Assembly (NCBI GenBank): GCA_015055625.1
Contig: SVHU01000001.1
Coordinates: 148,121 to 212,120, forward strand
Direction: 5' to 3'
Length of the DNA: 64,000 bases
Source: Clostridiales bacterium
Lineage (GTDB): Bacteria; Bacillota; Clostridia; Christensenellales; Pumilibacteraceae
Shown here: in pieces, positions 25,621 through 33,924 of the stretch
Layout: the number at the start of each line of letters is the position of its first letter
Position numbering within the stretch: position 1 is the stretch's first letter
Made by a program: the position numbers and the translations under genes
Notes under the pieces: generated by a model
What the model was told of the DNA's origin: nothing
The model's input: the letters and a program-made list of their open reading frames with translations, nothing else
Databases searched by the model: none

Positions 25621-26988
25621 TTAATTTTGTTCAATATTAACTTTGCCCATTGAGTTAAGATGCTTCATCATATTTATCATAAACGGAATAGCAACTATTA
25701 ATGCAACAACGTCTGCAATAGGCTGAACTAAGCAAACGCCAGTCACACCTAGAAACTGTAAAATATACAATAGCGGAATATACGCTGCGCCTTGACGCAT
25801 TAAAGCAAGAACTGAAGCTCCAATTACTCTACTCAAATTTTGCAAAGCCATATTTGTCATTACTATAAACGGCATTAAAACAAAAGAACAAAATTGAAAC
25901 CGTAAAGACATTCCTGCAAAGTTACAAACTTCAGCATTTGAATTTAAAAGAAACGCTATATTTTCTGCAAAAATAAAACCAATTATAGACGCTACTATTA
26001 CTATCAACGTACAATATTTTACGCAAAACCAATACGCTTTTTTTACTCTATCATATCGCTTTGCTCCATAATTATATCCACATATCGGTTGAAAGCCTTG
26101 ACCGATACCAAGAAGAACAGAAAATATAAAATGCATAATTTTTTGAGCTACGCCCATTCCTGCAACAAGTGCGCTTCCTGCTATTGCGTTTGCTACGCCG
26201 TTCAAACAAATTACGGACACGCTGGACAGTCCTTGTCTAAAAAGCGACGGCGTTCCACCCTTAACTATTTCGATAAAAAACTCTCTACATGGCGCAAAAT
26301 TTGACAAACGTATGCGTATATTCCCGCCACGAGTACCCATTATAAGTAAAATAATAAAGCTTATAAACTGACTTAGCGATGTTGCAAGACCTGCACCTGC
26401 TACACCCATATTAAAAGCAAAAATAAACAACGGATCTAACGCAATATTCAAAAGTCCGCCAATGCCAATTCCTATCATTCCGTAGTATGCGCTACCTTGA
26501 AATCTAAGCTGATTATTCAGCACAAACGAGGTTATAATAAACGGCGACCCCATTAAAATGTAAAACAAATACGATTTAACGTCTTCTATATTTTCAGAAT
26601 TAGCTTGCAATAAATATGCAAACGGTTCTAAGAAAATCATTCCAAAAACAAGTAATAAAACTCCGATTGAAAAAGCGAGAAAGAACGCAGTCGATGCCAT
26701 TTTCCCTGCCTTTTCCGTATCATTTGCTCCTAGTTTTTTAGATATATAATTACCCGAACCATGGCCAAAAAAGAAGCCTATTGCTTGCATAATAGCCATA
26801 TAGGAAAACACTACGGAAACGGCACTTGCGCCTATCTTTCCATCTCCAATACGCCCAACAAATAGCGTATCAGCCATATTATACAAAGATGTAATAAGCA
26901 TTGTTATAATCGCCGGTATTGCCAGCGTAATAACTAGCTTAGGTATCGGCGTTTTTATCATTATATCATGCTTTGATTGTTTTACCAA
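25621..26988 (-). CDS. MATE family efflux transporter
   Basis: A 455-residue inner-membrane antiporter with about 12 transmembrane segments. The N-terminus KTPIPKLVITLAIPAIITML and YNMADTLFVGRIGDGKIGA is typical of clostridial MATE/DinF proteins, and GQGFQPICGYNYGAKRYDRV is the conserved central loop. It would export cationic drugs or metabolites driven by sodium or protons; the substrate is unknown. The frame opens with TTG at 26988 about 10 bases after AGAGG; an in-frame ATG at 26961 has no clear ribosome-binding site. It follows the YgjV gene by 20 bases. Confidence 0.93.
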   Translation of the reverse strand: MVKQSKHDIMIKTPIPKLVITLAIPAIITMLITSLYNMADTLFVGRIGDGKIGASAVSVVFSYMAIMQAIGFFFGHGSGNYISKKLGANDTEKAGKMASTAFFLAFSIGVLLLVFGMIFLEPFAYLLQANSENIEDVKSYLFYILMGSPFIITSFVLNNQLRFQGSAYYGMIGIGIGGLLNIALDPLFIFAFNMGVAGAGLATSLSQFISFIILLIMGTRGGNIRIRLSNFAPCREFFIEIVKGGTPSLFRQGLSSVSVICLNGVANAIAGSALVAGMGVAQKIMHFIFSVLLGIGQGFQPICGYNYGAKRYDRVKKAYWFCVKYCTLIVIVASIIGFIFAENIAFLLNSNAEVCNFAGMSLRFQFCSFVLMPFIVMTNMALQNLSRVIGASVLALMRQGAAYIPLLYILQFLGVTGVCLVQPIADVVALIVAIPFMINMMKHLNSMGKVNIEQN

Positions 26989-27008
26989 ATTAATTTACCT
27001 CTTAAAAA

Positions 27009-27602
27009 CTACGCGTTCACATTGTCTGTTTGATTTTCTTCTTTTTCAGAAAGCTTCTTTGCCTTTCGTCTGATTACTTCTTCGGTAATAATAGACACAA
27101 TAAGAGAAATAAGTTCTATTACCGTAGAAACCAATACAGCATACGACTTTGAGAAAAGTTCAAAAATACAGTATAGGGAATTGGGAATAAGTAACAAGAA
27201 TTTCATTTTACGGCCGTCCTTAACCTTAAACGAAAGAGTAAAGATAATAAGACCGAACATAAAAATAAGATCCAACGCGCTATTCCAAAGCAGTACGCAC
27301 GACGCTACTGTTGCTCCACACAACACAAATACAAGCCACCACGGAACTTCTTTACCCTGTTTTGAAAAAACACTGAATATACCCGTTCTAATTGTTGCTA
27401 TAACACATCCTATACTAGCAAAGTATTCACCTTGAACAAAAAAGGATAGAACTGTAAACAAGTTACCTAAAGTTTGAATAGTAAAGAATACCGTTTTATT
27501 GCGTTGAAAATAACTTATAGCCATACATATAAGAGCGAAAACCCCTAAAATTTGAGCTATAAGATATGTATTATTTATAATAAATTCCCAAACAACTTCC
27601 AA
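27009..27602 (-). CDS. YgjV family inner-membrane protein
   Basis: A 197-residue protein with five or six transmembrane segments (about residues 12-30, 40-58, 65-82, 88-108, 112-125 and 150-170) and a charged tail. The pattern QILGVFALICMAISYFQRNK with TLGNLFTVLSFFVQGEY resembles the YgjV family, whose function is unknown. The start is TTG at 27602 with GGAG 5 bases upstream, which fits better than any ATG. It lies 17 bases after the THUMP methylase gene. Confidence 0.75.
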   Translation of the reverse strand: MEVVWEFIINNTYLIAQILGVFALICMAISYFQRNKTVFFTIQTLGNLFTVLSFFVQGEYFASIGCVIATIRTGIFSVFSKQGKEVPWWLVFVLCGATVASCVLLWNSALDLIFMFGLIIFTLSFKVKDGRKMKFLLLIPNSLYCIFELFSKSYAVLVSTVIELISLIVSIITEEVIRRKAKKLSEKEENQTDNVNA

Positions 27603-27619
27603 AACAACTCCTTTTACCT

Positions 27620-28735
27620 CTAGTCAGGCTTCTTGCTCATGTAAGTATATAAATAACATTGCAAATTTGCATTAAAAAGTTTACGTCTTTTATCCGCGTT
27701 TTTGCCAAAACAACTTTCAAACAACGGATGCGACGTAAGAATATACGCATTCCAATCAGGTAAAGACCTATAAAGATTACCTAAATCCTTATACAAAGCT
27801 GTTATCTCTTTTTCTTCTCCCAATCTTTCGCCGTAAGGTGGATTAGAACAAATTACCCCATACTTTTTGGAAGACGAGAATTCTCTCATGTCAGAAGCTT
27901 GGAAATGAATATACTCTTCAACTCCTGCGTTTTTTGCGTGAAACTTAGCTATTGATATTGCATTTTTATTAATATCATAAGCAAAAACTTTTATTTTTTC
28001 CTTAATTTCACCATCTGAAGCTTCTTCTTTTGCTTTTTTTATACAGTCTTTATCGATATTTTTCCAGTTCTCAAAATCAAAATTACGATTTTTACCGGGA
28101 GCAATATTAAGAGCTTTTAAACATGCTTCAATGGGCAACGTTCCGCTACCGCAAAACAAATCGGCAAAGTATTTATCCTTGTTGTATACGGTCAAGTCTA
28201 TCATTGTTGCCGCAAGTGTTTCTTTTAACGGCGCGCTATAAGCCAAAGTTCTGTAACCGCGTTTATGTAACCCCTCACCCGACGTATCTAAAGTAAGAGT
28301 CGCTACGTCGTTTTTTATGCTCAATCCTACAATATATCTAGCTCCGTTTTCCGAAAGTGTTACGTGAAACTTAGAATAAAGACTATCCATTATCGCCTTT
28401 TTCATAACGCCACCTACTGACTTTACTGCGCCCAGAGCACTATTAACAGACTTTACATCCACCATAACGCAAGCGGACTTATCCATATAATCATACCAAC
28501 GTATCTTAGAAACGTTATCATAAACCTCATCAAACGTACTGGCGTTAAAGGTTGCAAGTTTTATCAAAACTCTTTCTCCGCTTCTTAAAAACACGTTAAG
28601 TCTAGCCACGTCATTCCAGTCCCCGCTAAGAGAAATTTTTCCGTCTAAAGCAATAGTATCCAAGTAGCCTAATTTATATAATTGTCTTTTAACAACCGCC
28701 TCTGCTCCAAATGCGGATGGAATTAAAATATCCAT
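27620..28735 (-). CDS. THUMP-domain 23S rRNA N2-guanine methyltransferase (RlmL N-domain type)
   Basis: A 371-residue protein of the YpsC/RlmL family. The N-terminal ferredoxin-like and THUMP region spans about 1-155 (PSAFGAEAVVKRQLYKLGY at the start). The Rossmann methylase domain has DLFCGSGTLPIEA near residue 197 and the catalytic SNPPYGERLGEE near 296. It probably makes N2-methylguanosine in 23S rRNA using S-adenosylmethionine. Its ATG directly follows the stop of a small upstream gene. Confidence 0.93.
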   Translation of the reverse strand: MDILIPSAFGAEAVVKRQLYKLGYLDTIALDGKISLSGDWNDVARLNVFLRSGERVLIKLATFNASTFDEVYDNVSKIRWYDYMDKSACVMVDVKSVNSALGAVKSVGGVMKKAIMDSLYSKFHVTLSENGARYIVGLSIKNDVATLTLDTSGEGLHKRGYRTLAYSAPLKETLAATMIDLTVYNKDKYFADLFCGSGTLPIEACLKALNIAPGKNRNFDFENWKNIDKDCIKKAKEEASDGEIKEKIKVFAYDINKNAISIAKFHAKNAGVEEYIHFQASDMREFSSSKKYGVICSNPPYGERLGEEKEITALYKDLGNLYRSLPDWNAYILTSHPLFESCFGKNADKRRKLFNANLQCYLYTYMSKKPD

Positions 28736-28927
28736 TTACCAATCCTCGTGTCCACGAACTCTATCTTTTACGTCGTTATAATAAGAAAAGTACTCGTCAG
28801 TAACTTCTTTTTGTGTTTTTTCTTTATTAGCTCCTACGTTTTCCTTAAGCTCACTTACAGTAAAATCACCCTCACTAACTTCGCCTTCATATTGAGAAAA
28901 AAATTTTAATAAATCTAATTTACTCAT
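28736..28927 (-). CDS. Small acidic protein, unknown function
   Basis: I do not recognise this 63-residue soluble protein: MSKLDLLKFFSQYEGEV at the N-terminus and a C-terminus ending YYNDVKDRVRGHEDW. The start at 28927 has GAGGAG 9 bases upstream; a longer reading from 29017 lacks a ribosome-binding site. It abuts the THUMP methylase ATG and is the first gene after the promoter at 28951-28979, so it is probably translated. There is no membrane segment, and no Cys. Confidence 0.65.
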   Translation of the reverse strand: MSKLDLLKFFSQYEGEVSEGDFTVSELKENVGANKEKTQKEVTDEYFSYYNDVKDRVRGHEDW

Positions 28928-28950
28928 TACGCCATACTCCTCTATTATAT

Positions 28951-28979
28951 ATAATATCAAAAAAAGCAAAAAAAAGCAA
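28951..28979 (-). promoter_or_regulatory. Probable promoter of small protein-THUMP methylase-ygjV-MATE transcript
   Basis: TTGCTT (28979-28974), 17-base T-rich spacer, TATTAT (28956-28951). Other -10-like hexamers overlap, so the exact box is uncertain. Confidence 0.45.
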
Positions 28980-29003
28980 GGAATCTTGTCGTAACTATAA
29001 AAA

Positions 29004-29033
29004 TTATCCCGACACAAAACCGTGTCGGGATAA
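29004..29033 (-). terminator. Terminator after the GH2 gene
   Basis: A perfect 12-bp stem (TTATCCCGACAC / GTGTCGGGATAA), 6-base loop, followed on minus by TTTTTAT. It begins 6 bases past the GH2 stop codon. Confidence 0.92.
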
Positions 29034-29038
29034 CAAAA

Positions 29039-30763
29039 TTACTTCATTTTTTCAATTTCTGCTTTAGCTGTCATTGCTTTTTTCATTTTAGCCATAATTT
29101 CTTCACTAAACTTAGGCTCTCTTGAATATGTATATAATCCATTCTGCTCTTGCTCTACGTCATAAAGCTGTGTATAGCAAAGTGCGCAAATCTTAGGATT
29201 CTTCAAAAGAACACTGGTAAGACCGCAATAACGTTCACAAAGCTCTTCAATGCTCTTAGGACCTTTTCCATAACCCCAGCCGGATCCGTCTACTGCCCAA
29301 CCAATTCCACCATATTCACTCATAAAGTATGGTATGCACTTATCGTTCTTTTGACCTCTATATCCTTTACCCCAAGGAGCGTCTTCACCAAATTCAAGAT
29401 ATTTGCCAGCAAAACTCTCTACGTTCTGATCGTAGTCGTGATGATCGTAAATATCTGTCTTAACGTGATCAGTTCCGCTAGTATCAATAACAGGACGATA
29501 TGGATCGTAACGCTTTGTTTCGTTATACAACGACTCTAAGAACGCTTCATTTTGTCTTGCTCTGTACGGGCCGTCCCAAGTTTCATTAGTAGGACACCAA
29601 CCTACAATACATGGATGGTTATAATCTCTTTCTACCGATTCCATCCACTCTCTAAGGTAAATATCTGTCGCCCAAGGCGCTGCATGATTGTATCCCCAGT
29701 TTGGATATTCGCCCCAACATATATAACCCATTTGATCTGCATAGTACAAAAATCTTCTCTCGAATACTTTTTCGTGAAGCCTTGCACCGTTAAAGCCAAC
29801 CGCCTGAGAAATCTCAATATCTTTCTTTAACGCTTCAGCACTACTTGCCGTGTAGATTCCGTCAGGATAATAACCTTGGTCAAGAACAAGTCTTTGGTAC
29901 ACGTACTTACCGTTAATTCTCATACCGTTAGTATCCATTTCTACTCTTCTCATACCAAAATAAGAAGCAATTTTATCAATTCCGTTTGCGCTTTCTACGG
30001 TAATATCCAAATCGTAAAGATTGGGATTTTCGATACTCCAAAGCTTTAATGTAGAAACTTTCAGCTGTGTTGTAGCAATATCTGCTTTTGTCTTAAACAC
30101 CTTTGTTCCAACCTCTTTACCGTCAAACTTTGCGGTAAGGGTTATGGTCTTTTCTCCCCTTGCATTAAAAAACATCTGAGCGGTAAGAATCTTATTATCG
30201 ATATCGCTATCAAGCTTTACGCTCTTAAGATATGTTTTGGGAACAAACTCAAGCCAAACAGTTTGCCAAATACCGGTAGAACGGGTATAATAACAACCAT
30301 AAGACTCATATCTTTGAGATTGTTTACCGGAAGGCTGTTTATCACATCTGGAATCAGCCTCTACGTAAACAACGATTACGTTTTCTCCATCAACAACTTT
30401 GTCTGTAATATCAAATGAGAAGTTTGTATATCCTCCCAAATGAACGCCTACGCTAACGCCGTTTACAAAAACTTCAGTTCTATAATAGCACGCTTCAAAG
30501 TTGAGGATAACAGCGTTATCGCCTTTTTTAATATCTACCTTTTTTCTATACCAACAAGCGTTGATAAAGTCCTTGTATCCTATTCCGGAAAGTTCGCTTT
30601 CGGGACAGAATGGAACATTAATAACTTTAGAAAACTCCTTGTTAATCATTCCGCTTGATTTTCCGGTCTTACCAAAATCAAACTCAAACTCCCAATCGCC
30701 GTTAAGGTTAAGCCACAAATCTCTTACGAGTTCAGGTCTTGGATATTCCTGTCTGTAAATCAT
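29039..30763 (-). CDS. Glycoside hydrolase family 2 enzyme
   Basis: A 574-residue GH2 enzyme of the beta-galactosidase/beta-glucuronidase superfamily. It has a sugar-binding jelly roll (about 1-175, with ACWYRKKVDI and GVHLGGYTNFSFDIT), an immunoglobulin-like domain (about 178-272), and a TIM barrel. The acid/base Glu394 is in WCPTNETWDGP and the nucleophile Glu483 in FMSEYGGIGW. There is no signal peptide, so it acts in the cytosol on imported oligosaccharides. The C-terminal accessory domains of LacZ are absent. It has its own promoter and terminator and sits downstream of two GH43 genes. The exact sugar cannot be read from sequence. Confidence 0.93.
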   Translation of the reverse strand: MIYRQEYPRPELVRDLWLNLNGDWEFEFDFGKTGKSSGMINKEFSKVINVPFCPESELSGIGYKDFINACWYRKKVDIKKGDNAVILNFEACYYRTEVFVNGVSVGVHLGGYTNFSFDITDKVVDGENVIVVYVEADSRCDKQPSGKQSQRYESYGCYYTRSTGIWQTVWLEFVPKTYLKSVKLDSDIDNKILTAQMFFNARGEKTITLTAKFDGKEVGTKVFKTKADIATTQLKVSTLKLWSIENPNLYDLDITVESANGIDKIASYFGMRRVEMDTNGMRINGKYVYQRLVLDQGYYPDGIYTASSAEALKKDIEISQAVGFNGARLHEKVFERRFLYYADQMGYICWGEYPNWGYNHAAPWATDIYLREWMESVERDYNHPCIVGWCPTNETWDGPYRARQNEAFLESLYNETKRYDPYRPVIDTSGTDHVKTDIYDHHDYDQNVESFAGKYLEFGEDAPWGKGYRGQKNDKCIPYFMSEYGGIGWAVDGSGWGYGKGPKSIEELCERYCGLTSVLLKNPKICALCYTQLYDVEQEQNGLYTYSREPKFSEEIMAKMKKAMTAKAEIEKMK

Positions 30764-30801
30764 AATTTTCTCCTTATTAATATTTTATTTATGATAGTTC
30801 T

Positions 30802-30831
30802 ATTATAACAAAATTATAGCAGGTATGTAAA
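30802..30831 (-). promoter_or_regulatory. Sigma-A promoter of the GH2 gene
   Basis: TTTACA (30831-30826), 18-base spacer, TATAAT (30807-30802). A second TATAAT lies inside the spacer. Confidence 0.6.
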
Positions 30832-30876
30832 CTGTATTTTTGATTTATGTTATTTTTATTTTGCTTTTTTGTATTG

Positions 30877-30913
30877 AAAATGCCCAACCGCTAATATAGG
30901 TTGAGCATTTTTG
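30877..30913 (-). terminator. Terminator after the GH43 pair
   Basis: A 13-bp stem with one wobble (AAAATGCTCAACC / GGTTGGGCATTTT) and 9-base loop, directly after the stop of the second GH43 gene; it is followed by TTTTCAATA. Confidence 0.75.
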
Positions 30914-30916
30914 TTA

Positions 30917-31876
30917 TTATTTAATATCTAACGTTCCGTCCTTTTCGATAAGATCAAAGATTAATAGATGCTCATAATCAATTACGTTACCTGCTTCGTC
31001 TTTTCTTCTGCCGTTAGGTCCGTGCAACGTAATCTTTGTTACGCCGTTTTTATCGTTAAAAATCATAGCATGACCACCGTCTGTACATCCCGGAATACAA
31101 TCTCTGCAATACAAAAGCTTATCCTGATGAGTCCACGGTCCAAGTATGGTATCAGATTCGGAATGAGCAATCGCAACAAGATATCCAACGTCTTTAAGAC
31201 CATTAGACCAAATCATCATAAGATGTCCGTTTTCGTCGGTATACATATAAGGTCCGTCCGTTACTCCACCATAACCCTCGCCTCTGTCTTTTGCTCTGAA
31301 AAGTTCGACAGGCTCAGAAATAAGATGAGTAAAGTCCTCCGATAGCTTTGCTGCGCACATTCCTCCATTATGATCAGGCATAGAAGTCCACTCGTGAACA
31401 AATACCATCCAAGGCTGGCCGTCGGGATCTACGTATAAAGTTCCGTCAATAGTATCCCAATCCTTAGGACAAATACATCCGTCGGCAATATCTACAAACG
31501 GACCCATAGGATTGTCTGCGCGATACACCGAAATGCAACGGTGATTGGTTTTATTTGAATATACTGAAGTAAAGATATAGAAATTACCCTTATAATAATG
31601 ACACTCTGGCGCCCAGAATAAATCCTTTATTCCGTGGAAATCTTCTGGAACGGGAAGTACGGTAACTTGATCAGACCACGTTTCAAGATCGTCGCTTACC
31701 GAGCAAACTACACCTCTGCTTCCTGCGCCCTGATAAAAATAATATTTGTTATCATAAAGCAAAATAAAGGGATCTCTACAAGGCAACTTTTCAGAAGTTT
31801 TGCGGTTTTGAGTATATTCCAAATTAAGTTTCACTTCTTTATCGGATACGGGTATATTAAGATTAGAAAATTTCAT
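30917..31876 (-). CDS. Glycoside hydrolase family 43 enzyme (copy B)
   Basis: A 319-residue five-bladed beta-propeller glycosidase. The catalytic base Asp is in PCRDPFILLYDNKYYF near residue 35, the second Asp in WDTIDGTLYVDPDGQPW, and the third acidic position in GGVTDGPYMY, followed by LMMIWS. GH43 enzymes cleave alpha-L-arabinofuranosides or beta-xylosides. DGP in place of the more common EGP occurs in both copies here and seems a subfamily trait. There is no signal peptide. It lies 23 bases after a close paralogue (31900-32865) with the same start MKFSNLNIPVSD and nearly gap-free alignment, so the pair arose by tandem duplication. The start has GGAG 7 bases upstream. Confidence 0.9.
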   Translation of the reverse strand: MKFSNLNIPVSDKEVKLNLEYTQNRKTSEKLPCRDPFILLYDNKYYFYQGAGSRGVVCSVSDDLETWSDQVTVLPVPEDFHGIKDLFWAPECHYYKGNFYIFTSVYSNKTNHRCISVYRADNPMGPFVDIADGCICPKDWDTIDGTLYVDPDGQPWMVFVHEWTSMPDHNGGMCAAKLSEDFTHLISEPVELFRAKDRGEGYGGVTDGPYMYTDENGHLMMIWSNGLKDVGYLVAIAHSESDTILGPWTHQDKLLYCRDCIPGCTDGGHAMIFNDKNGVTKITLHGPNGRRKDEAGNVIDYEHLLIFDLIEKDGTLDIK

Positions 31877-31899
31877 AATGTATCTCCTTTGGTTAGTAA

Positions 31900-32865
31900 T
31901 TATTTAATTTTAATCGTTCCATTTTCTTCAACGATATCATAAATTAACAAATGCTCAAAGTCTATGATATTGCCCTCTGCATCCCTCTTTTTGCCGTTAG
32001 GACCATGCATTAAAATCTTAGTTACACCGTCTTTATCATTAAGAATCATAGCATGTCCACCGTCGATAGTAAAGTCAGGACGTAAATCTTTGCAATACAA
32101 GAACTCTTCTTGATGCGTCCAAGGACCTTCCATTGTATCGGTTTCGGAATGAGCTATCGCTACAAAATAACCTAAACCATGATACATATTAGACCAGATC
32201 ATCATAAGATGTCCATTCTTATCCGTATACATATAAGGTCCATCAGTTACGCCATTATAACCCTCTCCTCTGTCTTTTGCTCTAAAAAGCTCGATAGGCT
32301 CGGAAATGAAATGAGTCAAGTCATCGGAAAGCTTTGCTGCACACATTCCTCCGTTATGGTCGGGCATTGACGTCCACTCGTGAACGAAAATCATCCAAGG
32401 CTGACCTTGAGGATCCACGTAAAAAGTTCCGTCAATAGTATCCCAATCCTTAGGACAAATGCATCCATCAGCAATATCAACAAACGGACCTAAAGGATTG
32501 TCCGCGCGATACACTGAAACGCAACGGTGGTTTGTCTTATTAGAAAATACAGACGAGAAAATATAAAAATGACCTTTATAATAATGGCACTCCGGCGCCC
32601 AGAACATATCCTTTATTCCATGAAAATTCTCGGGAATAGGAAGAACTTTTACAGGATCAGCCCAATTTTCAAGATCGTCGCTCACCGAGCAAATTACACC
32701 ATTACGACCTGCTCCTTGATAAAAGTAATACTTATTATCATAAAGCAAAATATACGGATCACGGCAAGGATACTTGTTGGACGTCTTGCGGTTCAACGTA
32801 TTTACAGGCACAATCTTTGGATTAGTTGCATCACTTACGGGTATGTTAAGATTGGAAAACTTCAT
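31900..32865 (-). CDS. Glycoside hydrolase family 43 enzyme (copy A)
   Basis: A 321-residue paralogue of the adjacent downstream gene, with the same three acidic motifs: PCRDPYILLYDNKYYF, WDTIDGTFYVDPQGQPW and GVTDGPYMYTDKNGHL. It has no signal peptide, so it is probably a cytosolic arabinosidase or xylosidase. Two ATGs are adjacent at the start; the second (32865) has GGAG 7 bases upstream and matches the start of copy B, so I use it. It is the first gene of the pair and has a promoter at 32931-32959. The copies differ mostly in the N-terminal 25 residues and in the region before TDGGH/TIDGGH. Confidence 0.9.
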   Translation of the reverse strand: MKFSNLNIPVSDATNPKIVPVNTLNRKTSNKYPCRDPYILLYDNKYYFYQGAGRNGVICSVSDDLENWADPVKVLPIPENFHGIKDMFWAPECHYYKGHFYIFSSVFSNKTNHRCVSVYRADNPLGPFVDIADGCICPKDWDTIDGTFYVDPQGQPWMIFVHEWTSMPDHNGGMCAAKLSDDLTHFISEPIELFRAKDRGEGYNGVTDGPYMYTDKNGHLMMIWSNMYHGLGYFVAIAHSETDTMEGPWTHQEEFLYCKDLRPDFTIDGGHAMILNDKDGVTKILMHGPNGKKRDAEGNIIDFEHLLIYDIVEENGTIKIK

Positions 32866-32930
32866 CATTTTACTCCTTATTCACATATATTAATTTTTTG
32901 GGAAAAAACATAATTTTCCTCTTGTTTAAT

Positions 32931-32959
32931 AGTATACCACAACTAAACGTCTTTCGCAA
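32931..32959 (-). promoter_or_regulatory. Sigma-A promoter of the GH43 pair
   Basis: TTGCGA (32959-32954), 17-base spacer, TATACT (32936-32931). Confidence 0.6.
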
Positions 32960-32972
32960 TAGTTTTTTAAAG

Positions 32973-33003
32973 AAAAAATTGCTTTTATGTAAAGCAATTT
33001 TTT
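32973..33003 (-). terminator. Terminator after the DUF1295 gene
   Basis: A perfect 13-bp inverted repeat (AAAAAATTGCTTT / AAAGCAATTTTTT) with 5-base loop, 11 bases past the stop codon, with a T-run in the stem. Confidence 0.8.
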
Positions 33004-33013
33004 CCTCTTATTA

Positions 33014-33877
33014 TCATTTTTTTATAAACTTTGGCAAAGGTAAGAGCATACGTGTTTGTTTTTTGTATACATCGAATCCTTCTTTTGCTGATTGTCTTTT
33101 ATCTGCCATAGGTATGCTTACAAAAAGAAATAGCAAAGTATTCATAAACGCGCCAACAAGTAAAAACCAGCACGTATACATAAGCGAAAAAGCATAAAAA
33201 CCAACGCTCCACCACGTTAATATTTCAGCAAGATAATTAGGATGTCTAGAATATTTCCAAGCACCTGTTCTAATAAACTTACCCCTCCTATTCCTCCTAA
33301 ACGAATGCATTTGAAAATCAGACACACCTTGCAATAAAACAGACAACAATACACATACAAAACAAATTATTGAAAATGCATTTATAGACGACGCGTACTG
33401 AAATACAAATACGACAGGCATAGTACACATATAAACAATTAAGGTCGGCACCATATGTATTCCTACAAAATTAATTATAGGATAAAAAACGCCCGTCTTT
33501 TCCTTTAACATAGTATATCGCCAATCTTGATGCTCTAAAGACTTGAACGTATACGCCCAGTTTGCAGTAAGTCTAACACCCCAAATACATACCGCAATAA
33601 AAATAAGAATAGACGCCACACTAAATCCGAAAACAAATGCCATTCCACCCAAAATCACAATAGGCTGAACACTCCAATACGGATCGTAAACTGAAGCGTT
33701 TTTTAACGCAACGCTAAAAACAAAAATTACAACTGTCGCAACTACGTCCGCAACTAAAATCTTTAGCCATAAATCAGTAGGAAGATATATAAACACTACT
33801 ACGCTGATAACAAGCGCGATTACGTACGCTAAAGTAACAATTATAAAACTTAAAGCCCTGTTACTCTTAATCTTCAT
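33014..33877 (-). CDS. DUF1295 family membrane protein
   Basis: A 287-residue integral membrane protein with about 8 transmembrane segments. It belongs to the DUF1295 group, related to steroid 5-alpha-reductases and isoprenylcysteine methyltransferases. Family motifs are YDPYWSVQPIVI near residue 65, RLTANWAYTF near 101, and the C-terminal GAWKYSRHPNYLAEILTWW, the likely cofactor-binding region, followed by DKRQSAKEGFDVYKKQTRML. The substrate is unknown. It has its own promoter overlapping the end of the upstream gene, and a terminator, so it is probably monocistronic. Confidence 0.88.
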   Translation of the reverse strand: MKIKSNRALSFIIVTLAYVIALVISVVVFIYLPTDLWLKILVADVVATVVIFVFSVALKNASVYDPYWSVQPIVILGGMAFVFGFSVASILIFIAVCIWGVRLTANWAYTFKSLEHQDWRYTMLKEKTGVFYPIINFVGIHMVPTLIVYMCTMPVVFVFQYASSINAFSIICFVCVLLSVLLQGVSDFQMHSFRRNRRGKFIRTGAWKYSRHPNYLAEILTWWSVGFYAFSLMYTCWFLLVGAFMNTLLFLFVSIPMADKRQSAKEGFDVYKKQTRMLLPLPKFIKK

Positions 33878-33895
33878 AAAAACTCCTTATGAATA

Positions 33896-33924
33896 ATTAT
33901 AACATTTTTATATAATTTCTTCAA
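33896..33924 (-). promoter_or_regulatory. Sigma-A promoter of the DUF1295 gene
   Basis: TTGAAG (33924-33919), 17-base spacer, TATAAT (33901-33896). The -35 box overlaps the stop codon of the HTH-kinase gene. Confidence 0.6.
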
